DNA from: Symsagittifera roscoffensis
Taxonomy: Eukaryota; Xenacoelomorpha; Acoela; Convolutidae
Assembly (NCBI RefSeq): GCF_963678635.1
Contig: NC_087071.1
Coordinates: 17,361,613-17,421,612 of the forward strand
Length of the DNA stretch: 60,000 bases
Direction: 5' to 3'
Shown: positions 32,141 to 43,918 of the stretch, piece by piece
How the letters are laid out: the number at the start of each line of letters is the position of its first letter
Numbering within the stretch: position 1 is the stretch's first letter
Notes under the pieces: model-generated
Database searches by the model: none
What the model saw: the letters and a program-made list of their open reading frames with translations, nothing else
What the model was told of the DNA's origin: nothing
Translations under genes and position numbers: made by a program

Positions 32141-32529
32141 ACGATCTGAGTTCGGCTGTCTTTCTTAATCAATTTTTTCACAATTTGATTTTTGGCAAAA
32201 GTTTTTAATAGTGATTATTTTAAATTTTTGAATTTTCAAAATATCAGACATTGATCAAGGCATATGAAACACCCCATACAAAGGAAATAGGAACTTTCAG
32301 CGTTTTTGAGGAAAATAAAAGCCAATATTATCGTATCCAGGACTACGTTATTCACACAAAAAATTAAATTTTACATGCCAAAAATTTTTTTCGAGAAAGG
32401 TTTGTTTGCGTACGAAATTCAGTTTGCGGCTGAAACAAAAACAAAATATTTTTGGGCAAAATTTTCAAAATAACTTCACCATAAAAAAACTAGAGCTTAA
32501 TCGGTATAAGAGTTATTCTAAAATGGAAA

Positions 32530-32954
32530 ATAAAATCTAAAATTTGATTTTTTTTAAATGAAATCATCCCCCACACGCCATATAAAGTAAAAAAAGAATA
32601 GATTCCGCTCATTGTAACATATCAATTATGGCAATAATGCTTCTTTCAGCCATTTTGGAACGAATTCAAAGACGGATTAAATCTCCGCTTACGCGTTAAT
32701 AGCGCGAAATATATTGCGCGTTAATTGTCCCAAATTGGCCAAAATGGCAATCTTTAAACCCCCATAACTTTCCGAAAAATGATCACAGGTAAAATATTTT
32801 TTCAATTTTAAGCGCAGGACAACAATACCTTTTGAATAATATATTTATAAAAAAATTCGTTAAAAATGGCTAGTTAAAAAGTCAAAATTTGTCTGAAGAA
32901 GAAAAACCCACCCCAGCACAAATATTTCGTGACTTTTGTAACAAAAGTCGGAAC
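32530..32954 (+). repeat. Repeat family A, left-truncated copy
   Basis: The left terminus is missing. The core (CTCCGCTTACGCGTTAATAG, CGCGTTAATTGTCCCAAATT) and the right end CAAAAGTCGGAAC are well preserved. Confidence 0.8.
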
Positions 32955-33229
32955 AATAATTACTAGCAATCAGCAATAACTCAAGAAAAATGCATCATCG
33001 TTATCTAATTTTTTTAAATAACGCTGAAGTTTTTTTTCCAAAGGTGAAACATAATTGTCTTCTTAATTTTCACACCGATGAAGCAGATACAAAAGTTTTC
33101 AATGTATGTCAGTTTTATCTTATCTGAGATGAGAGTTGATTCTTTTTATTCGTTTCCGATAAAGGTTTGATCGCTTTGAAAGCTTTCATCTCAAAGTGAT
33201 GGTAGCTGTCACTTAGTGTTCTGTGTATG

Positions 33230-34495
33230 CATTATTATGAAATTTAAGTTCAGGGTAAACCCCAATCAGGTTAGTTCTTAGCCTTATTTGGCATAATGAC
33301 GCGCGAAGACGTATCTAGAAGCAAAAAAAATCATTATTCAGAAACAAGCTTTTTGCGGCTTGATTATGATCTTAATTGAAACTTACTTTAATTTTTTCCT
33401 GTGAGAAGGCATTCTATAAGTTCGCGGCATACTTATGATTTATTCTTCTCGGCTAACGAAGATTGATAAATTAGATTATCGGATCAAAACTTATTTGTTT
33501 CTTTTTCCACTCGCCAAGAAAAACCTAAAAATTAGGGGTTGTCATAGGGCAGGCTATAGAAGTTTCATAGTATTCACTTCCAAAAAATTCGGTTTTGAAA
33601 GGAAAAAATAATCACAAAATGAAATGCTTTAAGTTGTTAGTTTTCCTTTACCAAACAAATATAACTATATGAGTGTAGCCTTGAAGATCAGAAAACAAAG
33701 CTAAATGATTGATGCACAAGTAGCATAGAGTTTTTCTTGCAGCTTTGGTTAAGTAATTTAAAATTAATAAAAAATTTGACCTCTTTATGCAGTGAAAGTT
33801 GATTAATTTAGAGAAAAATTGAAAATTGAGCTGAATAAAACCAAATAAATTTGTTATTTTTGTTAAATTTCTGTTTAATTTTATTGTGTAAGTTCATATC
33901 ACTTCCTCATGTCCATGTGGAATTTGTTTCAAAACGGAAAAATACAGCCTAATTTTTCTGTAATCTTATATTTATTTCTTCGGAATCTTAAGGAGGACAA
34001 TCAGGGATCCAAATATAATCTACGTTTAACCCCCTGCATACGTTTCATGATAGACGTTAAATTGTGCAAAAAACCTAGCCAATTGTTTTTCGTTATTGTA
34101 TCATTTGAGCCAGCAGAATATTTTCCTTTTTTTGGGTAAATGCAGTCTGAAATAATGACAAACGGTGGTGGCTGCTATTTAAAGCCAGAGAGTCGAAGGT
34201 TGTTTCTTATTAAAGGTACAACTTCTGCTCAAGACCTTATTCTTTTTTCAATCGGAAAAAATGATCAAACACCATAAATTAATGCTGACATTAGCCATTT
34301 TCTGAAATTGTTGATTTCAATTAATTTGTTGAAAACACTGGCTTAAGCAACCTTAAGTAGCCACCAATGTTTGTTCGTTAAAAAACTGGTTGAGATCAAA
34401 CAAATTAATCGGAGAACAAAATTTTTTTCGCGCTTATTTTTGGTTCATTCTTTGTTAGTACAAAAAAATAAAGGATTTAAAACAGGGACGGATCG
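33230..34495. other. Gene-free stretch
   Basis: AT-rich sequence; a 76-codon frame at 33909-34139 has no recognisable feature. I see no repeat family or RNA gene here. Confidence 0.5.
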
Positions 34496-34505
34496 TTTCC
34501 TTTCT

Positions 34506-35030
34506 CCTGTGGCGAATCCTCGTGGCGCCTTGAGGCCGTGCGTTTGATCCCTGTGAGTTTGTTCTTTGACTGCTGTTAAAAAATGTACTTTCTAACAATT
34601 AGAAGTTCAAAAAAATTCTTGCAATCGACGTAAATTCATAACGCTGAATTAGCAAAGGATTTCGGTTTCGACTTTCGATACCAAAACAACGGAATATTTG
34701 TGCACGGGTGAGTTTTTTTTCTTCAGACAAATTTTGACTTTTTAACTTGCCTTTTTCAACGGTATTTTTTATCTCATTCAAAAGATATTGTTGTCTTGAG
34801 CTTGAATTTGAAAATTTTTTTTACCTGTTATGATTTTTTTTGTAAGTTATGGGGGTTTAAAGACTGCCATTTTGGCCAACTTGAGACAATTAACGCGCGA
34901 TATATTTGGCGCTATTAACGCGTTAGCGGAGATATAATCCATCTTAGGAATAGTTCCAAATTGGTTAAAAGAAGCTTATTTGCCATAATTGATTTGTTAC
35001 AAGGAGCAAAATTGGCTCTTTTTTCTTTCC
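34506..35030 (-). repeat. 165-bp segment plus right-truncated family A copy
   Basis: 34506-34660 repeats the segment at 28571-28734. It is followed by family A in minus orientation (TTTCGACTTTCGATACCAAA, GACAATTAACGCGCGATATA, GCTATTAACGCGTTAGCGGA). The copy is cut off at a C-run near 35029-35041, just before the virus-like element begins. Confidence 0.75.
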
Positions 35031-35169
35031 CCCCCCCCCACCTGCAAGTTTTTACATGTAAATTTGTTGACCACATAGTCCGATTGTTATGAACTTTTAC
35101 ATACAGACTAATAAAGCTACGACAATTAAAAAATTGTAAAAGCCCCGTACTGACAGACTACTTTTATTT

Positions 35170-35598
35170 TTACTCACTTTTTATTGTCAAAATTTTCTTT
35201 GCGAGTGCGACTGTTTTTCGATCTACATTTTTGTTCCTCATCTTTTGCAAACTTTTTGAGTTTTTACGTCCACTTGACTTGAGTAAAACAACAAGAAGAA
35301 TGAGACTAGCTGCAGATTTGATGATGCCGGAGAAACACTCGTTTCCATAAAGGTCCATTGCTTTCTGACAATCATCACCATCAACGTCTCTACTTTTCTC
35401 GCGTCTTGATCTGAACAGTCTTAAAGGATTTTTGTTTCCACTTGCTGATTTTGTTTTTTGAGACAAGATCACTCTAATCTCGTAGCCTTTAGTCTGCTCC
35501 AAAATGCTGGTAGGTGAGACTAAACAAACAAAATCAATTTTTTTGGACTGCTGAAGGGTTTTAATTTGAAATTTTGACAGACTCGTACAGACGGGCAT
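35170..35598 (-). CDS. Basic 142-residue protein of the virus-like element, unrecognised
   Basis: An intact frame with an ATG at 35598. The protein is basic, with a central hydrophobic segment (IIKSAASLILLVVLL) that could insert in membranes and a Lys/Arg-rich C-terminus (SSGRKNSKSLQKMRNKNVDR). Its 3' part and the following ~90 bp are duplicated at 38965-39170, at the junction of the small basic gene and the start of the capsid gene, so it probably derives from a rearranged second copy of that region. A minor capsid or core role is plausible by analogy, but I recognise no domain. It is the only long uninterrupted frame in the element. Confidence 0.4.
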   Translation of the reverse strand: MPVCTSLSKFQIKTLQQSKKIDFVCLVSPTSILEQTKGYEIRVILSQKTKSASGNKNPLRLFRSRREKSRDVDGDDCQKAMDLYGNECFSGIIKSAASLILLVVLLKSSGRKNSKSLQKMRNKNVDRKTVALAKKILTIKSE

Positions 35599-36184
35599 GG
35601 GAAATTAAGGATCTTTCTACAGAACTGTCAGAAAATGAAGACATTAAAAAATTGCTCAAATATTTTGAAATATTGTACTTCAAAATTTTTGTCAGACCGA
35701 GAAAAGTAGAATTGAGACATCTGCACAGAAAAGTAAATAAAATTATAAAACAACGGTGATTACTTCAAAATTCCAATTCTAACCTTAACAAGTTAAAAGT
35801 TTAAAATCAAAGAAACTAAGAGCAGGAAAAAAATTCAAAACAACAAATTCATCCCAACTCGTAAATCACATCTGAAGTTTGAACCTAGTGGCCTACAAAA
35901 AATTTTTTCGAAAAAACTAATTAGGCACACGAAGCAAAGGTACCAGATCCATAGTTTGCCGTTAAGAAAACGAAAAAAAGAGAAAAAAATTGTCGTACTT
36001 ATGTTATAATAAACTTGCAATCCAAGAATGATTTAGAAACAACGCATAATCTGATCTTTAAGTTAATATGAATAAACTTTGAAGGGCAGGCCTATGCTTC
36101 GAGTTTGTGGACCAACAACAATCAATGAGTTCTTCAATCTATTATATATAATAAAAGACGCGTAAATAAAATTAAAATTTTACT

Positions 36185-36445
36185 TCTGAGAAAATTTCTG
36201 CACATCAGGCAAATTTTTGAAAAATCTGGCCTAAAACAGCGTTTTGGGCACTTTTTAGAAGGTTTTGACAAAAAAAAAACCGTTGTTTATGGCGCGCGGT
36301 ACCCCTCAAAGTTAGTATATATTGGCGTTGAAGGCGCCTTTAGAAAAATTTTAGGGTCGAAGGGCTTAAAACGGATTTCTTAAAATAGTTCAAAGGGGGG
36401 AACCTTTGGGTCTACAGAGAGTCAAATCCCTGAAAGATGGAATCA
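36185..36445. mobile_element. Interior fragment of the hAT MITE family
   Basis: GCGCGCGGTACCCCTCAAAGTTAG, TATATATTGGCG, GGCGCCTTTAGAAAAATTTT and AGTTCAAAGGGGGGAACCTTTGGGTC match the interiors of the elements at 20728 and 28011. The terminal repeats are missing. It may be an insertion in, or next to, the virus-like element. Confidence 0.6.
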
Positions 36446-36449
36446 AAAT

Positions 36450-37680
36450 TTGTACCCATTAATAGGGATGTAAAATAGGTAACTGCTTTGAGCGCGATTT
36501 ATGTTTTAGTTATTTTTTGATCTTGACTCTAATTTTGTTTTCAAAATTTGGAGCGTTGAAAAAATTAGTCATCACTTAAGCTGTAAAAGACCTTCAAAAC
36601 TGCTTTGGCGGTATGATTCGTGATCGCGTCTGTTTTTACTTCCGTTTGATTTTTGTGAACAATAGTAAAAGATGTTGGAGCTAAAAAGGGGTGAGGGAGG
36701 AGGTGGTGGAAGACCCCCATGTTTTAAGATAGGTAATAATGTTTCCGGTCTTCCAGCTGTGTCTTAACATTGGGTATAGAGTCTTCAATGTCTTAGGATA
36801 GGGAATACCAATGGGGTAAGGTTTAATGGTTTGTGTGATGGTAAGAGAATGGTAATGAAAACGATTTTTATAGATTCTGTGTGGTAATGTCTAGTTTTTT
36901 TGGAAAAATCTCGGCGCGCGCTATCTAATTGGCGGATAATTTTGGTTAATTACGTGTAGATTGGGGAATTAAGGTCTTTTAATTAGTTTTTTGAATCATG
37001 GTTCTTGGATTTTCAATCACAAAATTTTTCAAAAAAAACTTCAAAAGACGATAAGAATTGTTATAGTTCGACCTATTAACTAATTTATTAGCTAATCTTA
37101 CTGTTTGAAACATTTTCCTGAGAACACAAATTAATTAACAAAGAAAGTAAACATATCACTGCATCGTATAGTGAATTTACTGGTATAATTTATACTTACA
37201 ATTAAAAAACTACAAATCTACATAAAATTACTTATATAATTCGAAACATGCACATCATAAATATAATTCAAGTTTCTCTGGTAGAAATTAAAAAGAAGAA
37301 ATGCAGAATTAAATTGCGTTAAATTTACAAAAAGTATCATTTTTTTGTAGTTTTTCGAGAACCATTTGACAATACTTTTTTATTAGAAAGGAATAAGTTG
37401 TTCCTTTTTGACCCAAAGAATCAGCAAAGTAGTAAGTTTTGCCCGTTCGAGCCATCATGATCCATTGTTCCTCTCTATCCTTGGTCGGAGCTTATTTAAC
37501 AATTGCAAAAGACTATTTTGTTTGTTGAGGTACTTGTTCTCGCGTTTTCAATTAAACAGCATTCATTATCTGCTTTTTCTGAAGATTTAGATCTGAGGAA
37601 AAACAAAAAAGATAATACAGAGACAATAACAATGAAAAGTCCCAAACAATATTTAATAGGAGCCTGACAACTCAGAAAAA
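36450..37680. other. Gene-free stretch downstream of the capsid remnant
   Basis: A patch at 36680-36860 is G/T-rich on the plus strand (GGGGTGAGGGAGGAGGTGGTGG). The rest is AT-rich with no readable frame. It may include the eroded end of the element, but I find no terminal repeat. Confidence 0.45.
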
Positions 37681-39007
37681 TTAAACGTTTTTAGCGACTG
37701 TTCCGACTTTGTAAACTTTAACAATAGATAGTCTTTCTCCCAAGACTATTACTTCTGTAGCTTGATCCGAGGGAAACTGCAAAATCATTTCTAATCTCAA
37801 GCTATCTCTACTAAGTAATGGATGATGCAATTGCTCAGCTGCATCCTGCGGTTAAGTCAAATCAAAAACAAGAATATAAAAATTTGAAAATCTTCCATAG
37901 GAAGAGCTGAGAAATATTCGTTAAACTGCATTGCTTTTAATGTTGTAACATATGGACGACAAGGAGAATTTGTATCTAATGAAGCAATTGCTCTTCCAAC
38001 CCGAATAATTCTAAGTTTTCTCAAACGAAAGTGTTGATAGTTGAAAGGATTTTCATGAAAAGATCCTAAAAAAAGCTGAGTTTTTATTCATTGCAACGGC
38101 TATTCTTCTTATTGGAGCGTTATTGAAAGTTTTTTCTTTTATGAATTGGTTTTGACGTGATGGAATGATAAAGGTTCTTGCTATAGTTTCCATGTAATTG
38201 TATTGAGCAGGTTCTCTTTCCAGATTGCATTGCATGTATTGATGATTAAGTTCAGCTAGTAAATTTCTTCTAGTAAACAGCGAACAATCAACAATTTTCA
38301 GACTGACTTTTGGATTATCAGACAGCATGTAAGAGTTAGGTCTAGCTCGAACTGTTTTTTTCGAACTTTGGTATTTGATAGCAACAACTTTTTGCAAGTA
38401 AACAAATCAATTCAAATCAATGGCAAGCCTCTCATAGAGTGACAAATTATCCCTGTTTCTAAGGAATTTGCTCTAACAGAGAACGGACGCATGTTAAATG
38501 CTTCCGGATATTCTTCAAAACTGTATCCATGACAAGCAAGTATTCTTTTATTACTCCTTGTTGACGAGTTGAATTCGTTCGATATTTATGCTTTATGAGG
38601 AGTATAATCCGTTGGCGTTGTAAACCATTGCATTGTTAAAGTAAATTTCGCAATTGGATAAACTTTAGTAGATTGCTTACATAAGTTAAGCAAGATTCTG
38701 GTTCCTCATCTGCATCATCCGCAGATTTTGTTTTATGTTCTACTTTTTCTCTCTTGAAAGCATCAAACAACCTTTCGTTGAATAATTGAAGCTTTAAACT
38801 AAGATGGCTATCACTCATACACAAGTTGAGATTACGATCCTTTTCAAGTTCAAACTCAAAACTGCTTTCATCCAGATAAGTACTGGGGAAAACTTCTTGT
38901 GAGTAAGATGACATAATTGTTTCCAAAACTGGGACTTTATCAAAAATCTCCAATGAAAAGTTTGTAAAAGCCCCGTACTGACAAAGACTACTTTTATTTT
39001 TACTCAT
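37681..39007 (-). pseudogene. Major-capsid-like protein of a Polinton/adintovirus-like element, broken
   Basis: The minus-strand region runs from the ATG at 39007 (or the in-frame ATG near 38914, giving SSYSQEVFPST) to the TAA at 37681-37683. It equals about 440 codons, close to what is expected for the double-jelly-roll capsid of this group. Conserved blocks can be read in order but in different frames: SHLSLKLQLFNERLFDAFK, then a block around the FEEYPEAF stretch, NYMETIARTFIIPSRQNQFI, NNAPIRRIAVAMN, and near the end VIVLGERLS. At least three frame changes and several stops break it, so no full protein is made. The identification rests on family knowledge of the NYMETIA and NNAPIRRIA blocks. 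Confidence 0.8.
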
Positions 39008-39059
39008 TTTTTATTGTCTAAATTTTCTTTGCGAGTGTGATTGTTTTTCGATCTACTTT

Positions 39060-39385
39060 TTCGAGAAAGAGATTACATTCTACCAGTTATACGCTTGTAC
39101 TTTTTTCCACCTCCCAATTGTTTCCGAACTGTTTTTGTTCCTCATCTTTTGCAAATTTTTTGAGTTTTGAAGTCCCTTAACAAAATCCCCCGTCTCTGGA
39201 GCGGCGATTTCAAACAAATCTGCTCCAATTCTTTTTGCAGCTGTGACTATATACCTTTTAATAAAGGGGATTGCAGCTATCCCAGAAGTTTGAGCGAGAG
39301 CTCCAAAACCTCTTCCACATTGTCTTGCATTTCCTCGAAAAATAGGGAAATCAGCTGAATTTTGAGCAATCTTTTCGTATGAAGA
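39060..39385 (-). pseudogene. Small basic capsid/core-like protein remnant
   Basis: In one frame the minus strand reads RQCGRGFGALAQTSGIAA, then PFIKRYIVTAAKRIGAD and LFEIAAPETGDF. After a frame change it ends in KTVRKQLGGGKKYK. Gly-rich start, amphipathic middle and strongly basic tail are typical of a short protein that accompanies the capsid genes of Polinton-like elements and is comparable to adenoviral minor capsid/core proteins (by position and composition, not proven). It lies between the penton-like and major-capsid-like remnants. No clear start codon survives. Confidence 0.6.
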
Positions 39386-39390
39386 TTAAA

Positions 39391-40136
39391 TCAAAAATAA
39401 TTATTCGAAGTCCTGTGGAACAAGAAAACAACTCGGGTAATTCCTACGGATACAAAAAAAATTTTCGCCTGTACCCTCTCTTAGTTCTATCTTGATACTA
39501 TGGAAAGAATTTTAAACAGTTTTATAAACCGTAAATTTGTAAAAGACTGATTCTTCATGTACTGTCTTGTAGAATTTATATTTCTACTTTTAACTTTGGA
39601 GATGAATGGAATACACTGCATTATGGAAATTTTGTATCACCGACTATGTTATATTCTATAAAATCATTTTATATCATCAAAGAATGTATTTTTATATTGT
39701 CGGAAGAACACTGAGGATGATGTGGGCCTTTTTTGAATAATAAACGCTGATTGATTCTCATCAAGTAAATGAACGGCAATCTTTTGAGTAACTTTATCTA
39801 CTGATACATAGATTCCGTTATATTCAAATGCTTGAGCACCTAGACGTTCTCGAATTTGTTTGTTCCTTCAATAGTACTTGGATACAATCGTGGTTCGATA
39901 TGCATTAGTTCAATCTTCCTTTCCTCCTCAGAAATATCTCTACCCTCTACGAATGTAAATTTTCCCTCAGTAATATTTTGGTACAAAGAAGGGTATGATA
40001 TTTCTGAAATAGCAAACTCCCATTCTCCTTTCAAATGTATTTGTTCGGGTAGAAAACTAGTAAAAGATTTAAGGTTATTATTCGGATAACAATTGAAAGA
40101 AGCGTTAGAAAATAATTCAAAAGCAAAAGAATCCAT
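39391..40136 (-). pseudogene. Penton-like (single jelly-roll) protein remnant
   Basis: It starts at an ATG (MDSFAFELFSNAS) and reads intact for 98 codons through EQIHLKGEWEFAISEISYP and YQNITEGKF. It then continues after a frame change as IRERLGAQAFEYNGIYVSVD and further blocks (CIPFISKV, then FVSVGITRVVFLF) to a stop at 39391-39393. The total, about 247 codons, fits the penton/minor capsid proteins of this group. Two or more frameshifts and stops separate the blocks. It begins only a few bases after the integrase remnant. Confidence 0.7.
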
Positions 40137-40144
40137 GACAACTG

Positions 40145-41373
40145 ATCGATGGAATTTAGTTCAACAACAATCTGAACGTTTTCGCAGCTCTTTTTCTTAA
40201 ACTTTTCCCAGAATTTTTTTTCGTGGTGATCTTTGATGATGTATGTAGGAGGTTTTTCTGTAGGATTTGCCGAAAATACAAAAGTTTCATCTGTAAATTG
40301 TGGTTTGTATCCCTTTCGAAAAGGAATATCATTCTATGAAATTCTTACTCTCTCTCCAACTTTGACTTTTGTTTTCTTATACCTTGTTAGAGGTTTATTG
40401 TACAGAATTTAGGAAAAACCAGTTTTTTTGACATCTCTAGTGATTTCTCTATTGACGCGACAATTCATTGTAGACACAAATTGAGGCAACTTGTGAAATT
40501 TTTCACGATGATCTTCTATGTAGCGGTAAATTATGAGTTTCAATGATTGAATGGCCCTCTCCGTAAACGACTTTTTGTTTAACTCATTTTTGAGTAAATT
40601 TCAATGTCTTTTTCTTTGCAAAATTATTTGAAAGTTCCCCCATATTCTGTTCCGTCATCAACCCAAAGTTTTTCGGGAGTGTTTTTTTAAGAAGCCATTT
40701 TTGAAAAATTGCAAAGTGTCTTTTGCTTTTGCCTACTTTGTTTTTATTGTTTGAACTCTAACAAATCGTAACGAAACATCAACAGCAACCAATAAATATT
40801 TGACACCAATGTTTTAAACTGCTAGTTTTTCCACAAAAGCCAAGTCCATACACCAAAATTCACTGATTTATTTTGAAAAACCTTGAAGTCTTCGGAAACG
40901 TCTGATTGGAGGACCTAATTTTGTATACGATATTTGGTTTGTAAAAAATGTTCTACTTTCTTTTTTGACACTCCGTTGGCTTTACTCAAGTTTCGCACAG
41001 TACCGTGCGCAGCTCTACCCCTAGAATACAATCTGTTCACACTAACTTTTCAAATTTTGAAAAATGTCTTTCGCTTTGGCATTCATGTTGATAACAAGTT
41101 TAGGTGAAATTTGAGTTGCTTCCAAAATGGTGAAGTAAATATCTGGAAAATCGGTAGTTTTTCGCGTTAGTGCACACACAAAGTCTACAATTGTTTCTTT
41201 TGTGTCTCAATTATCTGGAATGATAATTTTTGACTGACTTAGTCTAATGCTAGGATAATTCAAAAATAAATCAATAAGATGTTTATTGTAACTCGTTTCA
41301 ACCTCGAATTTACAGCACTGTAAATAGAATCAAACTCTTTTGGTGCGGTGTCTTTTTCCTGCTTTTGTTCCAT
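40145..41373 (-). pseudogene. Polinton-type retroviral-like integrase remnant
   Basis: It starts at the ATG at 41373 (MEQKQEKDTAPKEFDSIY). Downstream, in shifted frames, are GRAAHGTVRNLSKANGVSKK before the core, LLVAVDVSLRFVRVQTIKTK with the first catalytic Asp region, LWVDDGTEYGG with the second Asp, and an AIQSL-type stretch for the Glu helix. The C-terminal part reads VRISRMIFLFRKGYKPQFTD, then FSANPTEKPPTYIIKDH. Many frameshifts and stops make it inactive. Integrases of this type insert Polintons and leave 6-bp target duplications. Confidence 0.75.
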
Positions 41374-41455
41374 TTTTTTTTTGGAATTTTACTTTGTGAA
41401 TGATGAATTGAGTAAGCAAAAACAACGTTTAATGACAAAGGACTGATAAGAGATA

Positions 41456-42338
41456 TTAGTTGTAGCCTTTAGGCGAGCTTAAAATAGTTCTCTTTTTATG
41501 CAGTGAATTTCTTCTTTGTGTGAGTTCTGACTTTTGTCTTCGATATTTTACTATTTGTCTCTTTTTCGGAGATCCTTTAGCTTGCCTCGTAACAAGTTTA
41601 CTAGACTTTCGTTGAGGAACTTTTTGAACAATGGTGGATGAACTGTTTTTGAAGTTTTTGAGAGAATAATTGAAATATTGGTAGTATAGAGACGTATTGT
41701 ATGGTCATCGTCAAAAAATTTGTTTCTGTTCCTGCTGATAAATAAAGTTTTGATGGAATTGAACTGATGTTTGTGCAATATCTTAGCGAATCAACTGTTT
41801 TCGGAGTTAAACCAATGAGTAAATGACCATTAGGAGTAGATGTTACATGTTGATACGACTCTTTCAATTGTGATTCTAGACCTAGTTGTTGACTTAATCT
41901 ATTGATTTGTGAAACATCTCTCGGTGACTTGAACACGACTATATGTGTATTTTGTAACTCAACATCTCTTCCCAATTTGCTTTGTTGAAACAAGTTATGC
42001 TTAATATACATTGTATTCAGTCCCTTGTGTCTTCCAACAGTAGCAAATTTTACATATTGCTTAGATTTTGAAATTTCTTCAAATGAGTCATCAAATATAA
42101 ACAGGTTTTGTTCCATTATTAGGAAGGTTTTTAATCCGTTCAAAGTCAACTCCGTGGTTTTTTCTTTGCATTTGTTCATAAAGAGTCTGTTAATGTTGAT
42201 AAAAATAAAATGTTTTGTCAAGTTTTGGTTTAAATGGACCAATTCTTAATCAATCAAAAACAAGATGCGATTTTCCAGGTCCACTAGGTCCAACTAGCGA
42301 AAAAAAAATCGTTCGTTGGAAGAACTTATTTTATTCAT
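41456..42338 (-). pseudogene. FtsK/HerA-type packaging ATPase of the virus-like element, frameshifted
   Basis: It starts near the ATG at 42338 and shows the Walker A loop LVGPSGPGKSHLVF. After a stop and frame change it has a long intact section with LFIFDDSFEEISK (Walker B-like DD), KFATVGRHKGLNTMYIKHNL, FQQSKLGRDVEL and HIVVFKSPRDVSQINRLSQQ. The basic tail (KKRQIVKYRRQKSELTQRRN) ends at 41456-41458. Length of about 294 codons matches the family. The enzyme would pump DNA into the capsid. This is the best-preserved gene of the element, with a 213-codon uninterrupted frame, but it lacks a continuous frame through Walker A. Confidence 0.85.
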
Positions 42339-42559
42339 AGCCTTGGAGAAGGTAATTTATAACATACTGTACTTGATAAAATGGCTACCCAATCTGTTGT
42401 TCCTTCACGTGTTGTAGATAACATTTTTTAAGCGATTGCACATGCTACTATTAAAACTATGACAAAAAATTGGCAGAGAAAAACTAAAAAAGTACGTCCA
42501 AAAAAACTTAGTTACTAGCTTGTCACATTCATCACTCATCTCAACTTTGGAATGAAAAA

Positions 42560-43100
42560 ATTGATGATGATTAACATTTAAAATTCAAAAATACAAGATA
42601 ATACAAAATGATTTAGATTATGTACAATTTATTTAAAAAACATCGAGTCCATGTTCCGTATGCAAACGTTTTTCTTTCTGCACAGTGAAGAGTTTTTTCA
42701 TGACAAAATGGGTAGTTGCTACACCTCCAATCATATTCTCCGTCTTCGAAAACCAAAATCTGAAATTTTGGGCATGCGTATTCATTCAAGTTTGTAACCT
42801 TTGTTTCCAAAATTTCTGACAGATATTTACTTTTTTCATAACCTTTTGCAAAAAACTCTGATTCTGGAGCTTTTAAGTTTTCAATGTTTTTTCAAGCTCA
42901 GTATATGTTTCATGCCTACTGCTCCAATTGATTCCATGAAGTTGCTTCGTACACCAAGCAGACTGAGATGTAGCTTTGAAATTTTTGGGAGGAAGAAAGG
43001 ATTATCCCACAATTTGTCCATTTTTATTAACTCTTTCTCTTTTTCACTAATTTCTTTTCAAAAAATTCAAAATCCAAAACAACCAGATTCATAATCTCAA
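42560..43100 (-). pseudogene. Unrecognised Cys/His-bearing gene remnant of the virus-like element
   Basis: A minus-strand region read in two frames. Upstream part: KMDKLWDNPF, then LHLSLLGVRSNFMESIGAVG and KHILSLKKH. After a frame change, 42810-42613 reads VTNLNEYACPKFQILVFEDG, WRCSNYPFCHEKTLHC and KTFAYGTWTRCF. The C-x(n)-C-x5-C-H-x6-C arrangement could bind zinc. It precedes the ATPase remnant in the same orientation. I cannot name a function. Confidence 0.35.
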
Positions 43101-43900
43101 TTGTTTTTGCTGAAGGTTTTGGTTAAATTGACTAACAATCGGACAATGCATATACCATTGAAGCAAAAATTTTAAAAGATAAACAGAAGAACAATCCAGT
43201 CAAGTGACCAAGCAAAAAAGAACTAGGTAATCTAGGTAAAACATAACAAGAACCAAGACTTTTATGGGTAGTAGAATTCAAAGATCTAGCTGCATCATGT
43301 AAAATTGCATGAAGTCTGAAATATTTTTATTTTCCAAAAGGTAATCCATACAGGAGTTTCCGTATCCAATTAGACCCTCAGAGGGAAATTTTTGATCCAT
43401 TTTCTACACTGCATTCGTCTAAATTGATACAAGTTATTTTGATTGTTTCTTTGTAAGACAAAACCGAGGGGATAAACTCATCCGGTTTATCATACACCAC
43501 TTTTACCAACTGAAATTTCTGATTGTTTTTCCAAGTATTTCGTTTTCTACATTTTTCTATAAGGTTAATTTTTTAAATATCTGAAGAATGACTTAGAAAA
43601 ACTTTACGTCTTCATTATGCAAAGTCCACTCAAAATGAAAAATTTGTGATTCTGTATCCAAATCTTGCACTTTTGGTAAGTTGTGAGGTTCGAAAACTAA
43701 TGGAGAAAATTTCTAAGACTTTCCTTGTAAGACGATATGAAAAAGTCCCAATTGAATTTGAAGCTTTAAAACAATATTTCTGGAAAAACCAATGTTCCAA
43801 AACATTCTGCTCAGCTCAAAAAATTTCAAAAAAGGATTCAAGAAGATGAATATTTGAATTACATGAACATCACTCAACAAAATTATTGAACATTATAGTT
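43100..43900. other. Part of the virus-like element without an assignable gene
   Basis: Short minus-strand blocks such as KYFRLHAILHDAARSLNSTT (in a frame with stops) hint at another dead gene around 43380-43180. A 67-codon plus-strand frame at 43646-43849 has no recognisable feature. I cannot assign either. Confidence 0.35.
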
Positions 43901-43918
43901 CTCAACAAATACAAAATC

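Noticed and set aside
43180-43400. Phospholipase A2-like or protease gene in the virus-like element
   Set aside because: Only one short block (HAILHDAARS) recalls such proteins, in a frame with stops; not enough to name it.
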